From: CAADGL01 sp964643885
GTDB lineage: Bacteria > Planctomycetota > Phycisphaerae > UBA1845 > Fen-1342
Reading direction: 5' to 3'
NCBI GenBank assembly: GCA_964643885.1
Contig: CAZXUI010000124.1
Location: 1 to 5,409, forward strand
DNA length: 5,409 bases
The position numbers and the translations under genes were made by a program. Shown here piece by piece: positions 1 to 3,464 of this stretch. The notes beneath the pieces are model-generated. The model searched no databases, had not been told where the DNA came from, and saw only the letters and a program-made list of their open reading frames with translations. Each line of letters starts with the position of its first letter. The stretch's first letter is position 1.

Positions 1-2028
1 GCCGGTGGCGAAGTTCTCGTCGACGACCGCATTGATGAGGTCGCTGCGATATTCCGCGCCCAGCGAGACCTGGACCGGCGTTTGCGCCGCCGGCGAGGTG
101 ATGCCGATGTCGCCGCCGATGGTCGCGACCACGTTCTGCATGATCGACTCGCCGCGTTGCAGCAGCGGAATCTGCAGATAGTTCAACGCCGCCTGGGTGA
201 CGCCGTTGGGATCGAATATGTTGTAGGGCACGCAGTTCGGATCGACGCCGGTGATGACCGAACGGCAGGCGAAGTTCGCCGGATCGCCCGAGTTATCGTC
301 GGCGTTGCCGATGATGCCGTCATCGCCCGGATCGACCACGTCCATCGCGCGCGTGAGGCGGCTGACGGAGAAGTCGTTCAGGTACGACCGCGCCAGGTTG
401 ACGCGATAATACTGACCGAACACGTCATAGTGCCAGTTGTCGCCCAGCGCGCCGCGGAAGCCGGCTACGAAGCGATAGGCTTCGTAGTTCAGGTCGTCCT
501 GACGGCCGCCGCCTTCGACGTTACGACGTCCGATGTAGAGCGTCGCGGTGCACTGCATGCCAGGCACGCCGGGATCGGAGTCGACGCACGGCGAGATAGC
601 GTCTGTATTAATGATATCGTCCGCCGCTTCGTTGGCAGGCGTATTCGGGTCGTTGCCGAAGACGCCGTCCGGGCCCGGATCGTTGAGGCCGCCAGGCGCA
701 CCATCCTCGCCGAGATCAGGCACGACTACACCACCAATAATCGTGTAGCCCGCCGTGCCGTCGCCGCAGATCAAGTTGCGCTGGTCTGGGGTCAGGAGCG
801 GGTTGTCGCACTGGATTGTGCCAGTCGAGAAGAAGTTCCCTGACGGCGCGATCTGCGCGACTGAGCGATAGTCGCTGAACATGAACGAGGCATAGGCCTC
901 GACCCGCGGATTGATTTCGTACCGCGCAAACGCGCCGCCGGTCCAGCGTTCATCCGGACGCTGATAATAGTTCAGCGGGCCGAAATTGTACTGGTGCAGG
1001 TTCGAGTTGAAGTTGATGAACTCGCCGGTGCCGACATCGAGCGTGGCGTTGAAGCTCGGCGCCGTCACCGCCGCTGCGTTCACCGGGTCCGGCGCGCCGA
1101 AGACGAGCGGTGTGATGTTGGCGCCGAAGTCTGTGAACGTGCCCGGATAGGCGGTGCCCGAACCGCCGCAGGTCCAGTGCTGGCCGCTGAACGAATACGG
1201 ACGCGCCGCGGCGCTGCTGTTGCCCAGCGCGCACGCCGAGTAATCGTAATCGCGCTCGAGCACCGCGTCGTTGTTGCGATAGCCGAGATAGGCCGTGACG
1301 TTGCCGCGGCCGTCGCCCGTGGACGAACCGAAGATGAAGGTGATTTCTTTGCCGTAGCCGAGCACGACATCATCCGGCGGCAGCGCGAACTGCGAGGGGT
1401 TCGACGCAGCGCGGAAGGCGATTTCGTCGCGGATGTAGCCGTCGTCGGAATCGTTGTTGTGCTGGTAGAAGCCGTACTGCGCATCGACGCGGAAGCCTTC
1501 GAAATCGTCGCGCATGATGAAGTTCACGACGCCGGCGATGGCGTCAGACCCGTACACGGCCGAGGCGCCGCCCGTCAGCACTTCCACGCGCTCGACCAGA
1601 GCGCCGGGAATTTGGTTCAAGTCGGACGGGACCGAGTTCGGCGAGCCGTAGCCCATGCGGCGGCCGTCGATCAGCACGAGGGTGCGGGCCGCGCCGAGAC
1701 CGCGCAGGTTGACCTGCGCCGTACCGGTTGCGCCGTTGGCGACCGTCGAGTTCTGCGCCGCGAAGACCTGCGGCAGCTGGTTGGTCATGTCCTCGATGCG
1801 GGTCACGCCCTGGGTGGTGATGTCTTCCGACGTCACCTGCGTAACCGGGCTGGTGGTGACCAGGTTGGGCTGCGGGATCCGCGAGCCCGTGACGACGATC
1901 GCTTCGTCGTCTTGCGCGTGCGCGGGCGTGCCGGTCAAAGCCGCCGCCGCCGCCGCCGCCACAACAGAAACACCGGAAAGCAACGACTTACGTGTTCCGT
2001 TTCCGTTGGTGTGCTTTTTGGAACTCAT
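1..2028 (-). CDS. TonB-dependent outer-membrane receptor, N-terminal 676 residues (3' end outside window)
   Basis: This encodes an outer-membrane receptor that would bind a scarce ligand and import it using energy from the TonB-ExbB-ExbD complex. The frame is open without interruption from the ATG at 2026-2028 to the left edge. Residues 1-38 form a signal peptide: a basic start (KK, RK), a seven-alanine hydrophobic core at 24-30, and an AHA|Q cleavage site at 36-39. A TonB-box-like segment, EAIVVTGSR, lies at 42-50. The plug domain follows, with VNLRGLGAARTLVLIDGRRM (106-125) and the family hallmark ERVEVLTGGASAVYGSDAIA (146-165). Barrel strands begin after about 180 and reach GAEYRSD (657-663). 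Eight cysteines occur as four close pairs (266/287, 407/421, 481/493, 588/599), which suggests disulphide-closed surface loops. By comparison with the receptor at the right end, about 400-450 residues are missing. The substrate cannot be read from the sequence. The family call is secure. Confidence 0.96.
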   Translation of the reverse strand, partial: MSSKKHTNGNGTRKSLLSGVSVVAAAAAAALTGTPAHAQDDEAIVVTGSRIPQPNLVTTSPVTQVTSEDITTQGVTRIEDMTNQLPQVFAAQNSTVANGATGTAQVNLRGLGAARTLVLIDGRRMGYGSPNSVPSDLNQIPGALVERVEVLTGGASAVYGSDAIAGVVNFIMRDDFEGFRVDAQYGFYQHNNDSDDGYIRDEIAFRAASNPSQFALPPDDVVLGYGKEITFIFGSSTGDGRGNVTAYLGYRNNDAVLERDYDYSACALGNSSAAARPYSFSGQHWTCGGSGTAYPGTFTDFGANITPLVFGAPDPVNAAAVTAPSFNATLDVGTGEFINFNSNLHQYNFGPLNYYQRPDERWTGGAFARYEINPRVEAYASFMFSDYRSVAQIAPSGNFFSTGTIQCDNPLLTPDQRNLICGDGTAGYTIIGGVVVPDLGEDGAPGGLNDPGPDGVFGNDPNTPANEAADDIINTDAISPCVDSDPGVPGMQCTATLYIGRRNVEGGGRQDDLNYEAYRFVAGFRGALGDNWHYDVFGQYYRVNLARSYLNDFSVSRLTRAMDVVDPGDDGIIGNADDNSGDPANFACRSVITGVDPNCVPYNIFDPNGVTQAALNYLQIPLLQRGESIMQNVVATIGGDIGITSPAAQTPVQVSLGAEYRSDLINAVVDENFATG
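1940..1960 (-). repeat. (GCC)7 trinucleotide run in signal-peptide core
   Basis: Seven perfect GCC triplets (GGC on the coding strand, read as GCG/GCT alanine codons) encode Ala24-Ala30 of receptor 1, the hydrophobic core of its signal peptide. Gain or loss of a unit by slippage would keep the frame and change only the core length. It could equally be ordinary alanine-rich signal-peptide composition in a GC-rich genome. Confidence 0.8.
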
Positions 2029-2035
2029 CTAAGAA

Positions 2036-2040
2036 CCCCC
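2036..2040 (-). promoter_or_regulatory. Weak Shine-Dalgarno (GGGGG) of receptor 1
   Basis: On the minus strand GGGGG ends seven bases before the ATG at 2028. It is a poor match to GGAGG but is the only purine-rich stretch at the right distance. The start itself is supported by the complete signal peptide that follows it directly. Confidence 0.5.
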
Positions 2041-2208
2041 GTTTGGATTTCTCTGCCATCGCGCGAGCGCGAACTTAACTTCCCCCACAGGCGAGTGCTT
2101 GCGCTCCGCCCGCACGCGCAAAGAGGGAGCTGACGCCCCAAGTCCGAGCCCCCGCCCACCGACGGCCGGACCGATTCCCTGCGCTACTCGGCGCCACGTT
2201 AACGACAG

Positions 2209-2216
2209 ATTTTAGC
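2209..2216 (-). promoter_or_regulatory. Possible -10 element for receptor 1
   Basis: On the minus strand this reads GCTAAAAT, close to the Caulobacter housekeeping -10 consensus GCTANAWC as I recall it. A TTGACG lies directly against it, too close to act as its -35. If used, it implies a leader of about 170 bases. Weak evidence only. Confidence 0.22.
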
Positions 2217-2244
2217 CCGTCAAACGCAGAACGCCGCTCAATTG

Positions 2245-2272
2245 GCACATTCCGCCCTAACTGGTGCACATT
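2245..2272. repeat. Direct repeat GCACATT, 21-bp period, between divergent genes
   Basis: GCACATT occurs at 2245-2251 and again at 2266-2272, exactly 21 bp apart, about two helical turns. Same-face spacing in a divergent promoter region is what a dimeric regulator site would show. Seven-base repeats also arise by chance, so this is only a candidate operator. Confidence 0.25.
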
Positions 2273-2373
2273 TGTCGCGTCTGCGACGAACGAACACGAT
2301 TAGCCGCTCTTGGCGCGGGACGGCCCCGGCAAGTAAAGCGAAAACAAGCGGAAACTGGCCGCCGGCCAGGATT

Positions 2374-2379
2374 GAGGAG
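2374..2379 (+). promoter_or_regulatory. Shine-Dalgarno GAGGAG fixing the start of the exported protein
   Basis: GAGGAG ends seven bases before the ATG at 2387. It selects this ATG over the upstream in-frame ATG at 2264, which has no such site, and over the ATG two codons further on at 2393. The chosen start also places the signal peptide exactly at the N-terminus. Confidence 0.8.
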
Positions 2380-2386
2380 CCCCCCG

Positions 2387-2911
2387 ATGCGGATGTTTTG
2401 GATCGCTGCGGCAGCCCTGGCCGGGATCGTTTCGGGGGCGCATGCGCAAACTCCTACCCCCACGCCCCAGGCCCTGACCGACGTCTATGCCTGCGCCCAG
2501 ATCGAGGACGACGCCGCGCGGCTGACTTGTTACGACGGCGCGGTCGGGCGCCTGCGCCAGGCCGAGAGCCAGGGCGAGGTGGTGGCGGTGGACCGCGCCC
2601 AGGCCGAGGAGCTCGAACGCGACTCGTTCGGTTTCCACCTGCCTTCGCTGTCGCGCATGTTGCCGAGTCTGGGCGGCGATGACGCGCCAATCGACAGTAT
2701 CGAGGCGACCGTCGCCAACGTCCGGCGCAACCCTTTGGGCTATCACACCTTCCAGCTCGAGAACGGCCAGGTCTGGGAGCAGGTCGAGCCCCAGAACGCG
2801 CGCAACGTGCGCATCGGCGACACCGTCAGCATCGAACGCGCCGCCTTCGGCAGCTATCGCCTCATCTCCTCCCGGGGCGGCGCCGGCCACCGCGTGCGCC
2901 GGCAGAACTAA
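2387..2911 (+). CDS. Uncharacterised exported protein, 174 residues, Cys-pair N-region plus C-terminal beta-type domain
   Basis: I do not recognise a named gene. Residues 1-20 form a short signal peptide (MRMFWIAAAALAGIVSGAHA, cleavage before Gln21), followed by a TPTPTP linker, so the mature protein should be periplasmic. Residues 30-60 hold C36-x11-C48 in the pattern ACAQIEDDAARLTCYD. Similar 'C..i.dd..RL.CYD' segments occur in proteobacterial exported proteins, including VasI-like type VI secretion accessory proteins, but no other secretion gene is nearby. Residues 60-80 look helical and acidic. Residues 103-171 look like a small beta domain with FQLENGQVWEQ (122-132), the turn RIGDTV (142-147) and the strand-turn GSYRL (155-159), ending in a basic RVRR tail. 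The two cysteines probably form a disulphide. The ATG is supported by GAGGAG seven bases upstream. No intrinsic terminator follows: the heptamer array starts within a few bases of the stop. It is divergent from receptor 1. Gene reality is near certain; function is unknown. Confidence 0.9.
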   Translation: MRMFWIAAAALAGIVSGAHAQTPTPTPQALTDVYACAQIEDDAARLTCYDGAVGRLRQAESQGEVVAVDRAQAEELERDSFGFHLPSLSRMLPSLGGDDAPIDSIEATVANVRRNPLGYHTFQLENGQVWEQVEPQNARNVRIGDTVSIERAAFGSYRLISSRGGAGHRVRRQN

Positions 2912-2913
2912 GC

Positions 2914-2986
2914 GGGACGGGGGTGGCGGACGAGGGACGAGGAACGGACTAGGGACGAGGGACGAGGGACGAGGGACGAGGGGTTA
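2914..2986. repeat. Left heptamer array (GGGACGA), inverted arm of the cassette
   Basis: Tandem copies of GGGACGA read on the plus strand. A first unit (2928-2933, one base short) is followed by 2934-2940, a variant GGAACGGACTA (2941-2951), then four perfect units (2952-2979) and a degenerate GGGGTTA (2980-2986). Two decayed copies, GGGACGG and GGGTGGC, may extend the array outward to 2914, three bases past the preceding stop codon. An 18-base segment (2944-2961) is the exact reverse complement of 3356-3373 in the other arm. The last unit contains the stop codon of the minus-strand ORF. Confidence 0.93.
2952..2983 (+). other. G-quadruplex motif, plus strand
   Basis: Five G-tracts are each separated by the same four-base loop ACGA (GGG at 2952, 2959, 2966 and 2973, GGGG at 2980), with a further GGG at 2987. 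This fits the G3N1-7 quadruplex rule with one tract to spare. It lies in the 3' region of the plus-strand gene transcript. Folding is predicted, not shown. Confidence 0.6.
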
Positions 2987-3349
2987 GGGTCGCTCGCGGA
3001 GGCGGGTATGCAGGCGGTTCAGCATGCGCGAGATCTCGTCGGCATATGCGAGCAGCGGTCTAGTCGCGGCGGGCGGCAATAGCTTGGCTCGCTCCGCAAG
3101 CAAGAACAGAGTTTCGAGTTCGGCGGTTGAGGCTCGGGCCATGTTCACGAAATGGGCGTAGTCCTTCCGTGTTGCTCGCGTATGGCCCTCTGCGATGTTC
3201 GCAGGAACGGAAATTGCCGCTCGGATCATCTGCGCAGTAAGCCGGAATTCCTCTTGCTTAGGCATCTGCTTGGCCGCCTCGTACACTGCCTGCGCAAGGT
3301 CCATGCTCTTGGCCCAGACATCGAGCTGCTTGTAGTCGGCTAACGACAT
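2984..3349 (-). CDS. Four-helix-bundle protein, S23 / 23S rRNA intervening-sequence family, 121 residues
   Basis: The protein matches the family also called S23 ribosomal protein or 23S rRNA IVS protein. An N-terminal helix carries YKQLDVWAKSMDLA (6-19). Then comes a helix with FRLTAQMIRAAISVPANIAE (35-54), containing the signature VPANIAEG (48-55). A third helix spans KDYAHFVNMARASTAELETL (62-81), and the last runs from about 95 to 117. Length is normal for the family. Members form small oligomeric, basic bundles. Relatives sit inside 23S rRNA intervening sequences, and the fold is shared with the Avd accessory protein of diversity-generating retroelements, but the biochemical role of free-standing copies is not established. 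Nucleic-acid binding is plausible. The ATG is preceded by GAGGGG, supplied by the right repeat arm. The gene lies downstream of receptor 2 on the same strand but behind its terminator. No reverse transcriptase or rRNA is in the window. Family call firm, function unknown. Confidence 0.93.
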   Translation of the reverse strand: MSLADYKQLDVWAKSMDLAQAVYEAAKQMPKQEEFRLTAQMIRAAISVPANIAEGHTRATRKDYAHFVNMARASTAELETLFLLAERAKLLPPAATRPLLAYADEISRMLNRLHTRLRERP

Positions 3350-3354
3350 GATCG

Positions 3355-3360
3355 CCCCTC
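3355..3360 (-). promoter_or_regulatory. Ribosome-binding site formed by the repeat arm
   Basis: On the minus strand GAGGGG, the innermost end of the right arm, ends five bases before the ATG at 3349. Its GAGG core is seven bases away. No other purine-rich site exists, since everything further upstream is array. Translation of the four-helix protein therefore appears to depend on the repeat itself. Confidence 0.55.
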
Positions 3361-3373
3361 GTCCCTAGTCCGT

Positions 3374-3397
3374 CCCTCGTCCCTCGTCCCTAGTCCC
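3374..3397 (-). other. G-quadruplex motif in the leader of the four-helix ORF
   Basis: On the minus strand four GGG tracts (at 3395, 3388, 3381 and 3374) are separated by the four-base loops ACTA, ACGA and ACGA, and more G-tracts follow towards the ATG. It lies on the sense strand, so it would be present in the mRNA leader about 25 bases before the start codon. Folding is predicted from the motif only. Confidence 0.58.
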
Positions 3398-3409
3398 TCG
3401 TCCTAGCAC

Positions 3410-3443
3410 AAACAAAAAGCGCCGGTCCTTTCGGACCGGCGCT
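3410..3443 (-). terminator. Intrinsic terminator of receptor 2
   Basis: Read on the minus strand, AGCGCCGGTCC (3443-3433) pairs perfectly with GGACCGGCGCT (3428-3418) around a GAAA tetraloop. A TTTTTGTTTG tract follows (partly overlapping the stem end). The 11-bp GC-rich stem with a GNRA-type loop begins 21 bases after the receptor stop codon. On the plus strand the hairpin exists but has no T-tract, so it would terminate the convergent gene poorly, if at all. Confidence 0.93.
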
Positions 3444-3464
3444 CGTTGAGTTCTGATCTGACTG

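Larger units (their letters stand above)
2029..2386. other. Divergent intergenic region, 358 bases, no gene seen
   Basis: This region separates the divergently transcribed receptor 1 (leftward) and the 174-residue exported protein (rightward), so it should hold both promoters. I see no credible gene in it. A leftward open frame at 2075-2269 and an in-frame upstream extension of the rightward gene from 2264 both lack family features and a ribosome site. It contains AT-richer patches at 2198-2214 and 2265-2275, a direct repeat of GCACATT, and a short inverted repeat, GTCGC-GTCT-GCGAC (2274-2287). No textbook -35/-10 pair with proper spacing is visible on either strand. Confidence 0.7.
2928..3406. 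mobile_element. Putative repeat-bounded four-helix-bundle cassette
   Basis: A 366-base ORF is flanked on both sides by inverted tandem heptamer arrays with almost no sequence between arms and ORF: the left arm includes the stop codon and the right arm ends five bases before the ATG. The unit fills the space between the 3' end of the exported-protein gene and the terminator of receptor 2, disrupting neither. By eye it is somewhat less GC-rich than its neighbours. This architecture suggests insertion as a discrete element. There is no transposase, so any movement would need a trans-acting enzyme or the four-helix protein itself. I see no clear target-site duplication. The mobile status is inference; the structure is directly seen. 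Confidence 0.55.
3355..3406. repeat. Right heptamer array (TCCCTCG / GGGACGA), inverted arm of the cassette
   Basis: This reads as CCCCTCG, TCCCTAG, TCCG, two TCCCTCG, TCCCTAG, TCCCTCG and a partial TCCTAG on the plus strand, so it is GGGACGA/GGGACTA on the minus strand. It is inverted relative to the left array. Both arms share the odd ACGGACTA junction, so they descend from one sequence rather than arising independently. Between that junction and the inner GGGG there is one unit here against four in the left arm. Its outer end lies next to the T-tract of the receptor 2 terminator. Confidence 0.93.

Noticed and set aside
82..2133. Long plus-strand open frames (82-843 and 994-2133) opposite receptor 1
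   Set aside because: They are antisense to a clearly coding receptor frame. Their products are arginine/alanine/valine-rich with no motifs or ribosome sites, typical shadows in GC-rich DNA.
2075..2269. Minus-strand open frame in the intergenic region
   Set aside because: It starts at GTG without a ribosome site and has no recognisable sequence features. It most likely overlaps the leader of receptor 1.
2264..2386. Upstream ATG at 2264 extending the exported protein by 41 residues
   Set aside because: It has no Shine-Dalgarno and would bury the signal peptide behind a basic non-hydrophobic stretch. The ATG at 2387 has GAGGAG at ideal distance.
2882..2903. GCCGGC...GCCGGC inverted repeat at the end of the exported-protein gene as its terminator
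   Set aside because: The stem is only six base pairs, lies within coding sequence, and has no following T-tract.
2914..3406. CRISPR array
   Set aside because: The repeat unit is only seven bases, tandem without unique spacers, and the two arrays are inverted around a gene. No cas gene is present.
2928..3406. Diversity-generating retroelement with the four-helix protein as Avd
   Set aside because: No reverse transcriptase, template repeat or variable repeat is visible. The shared fold alone does not support it, though a part outside the window cannot be excluded.
2928..3406. True 23S rRNA intervening sequence
   Set aside because: There is no rRNA sequence on either side. Both flanks are protein-coding genes.
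3400..3407. GCTAGGAC on the minus strand as a promoter -10 for the four-helix ORF
   Set aside because: It has a partial match only, and no -35-like sequence lies at suitable distance because the terminator hairpin occupies that place.
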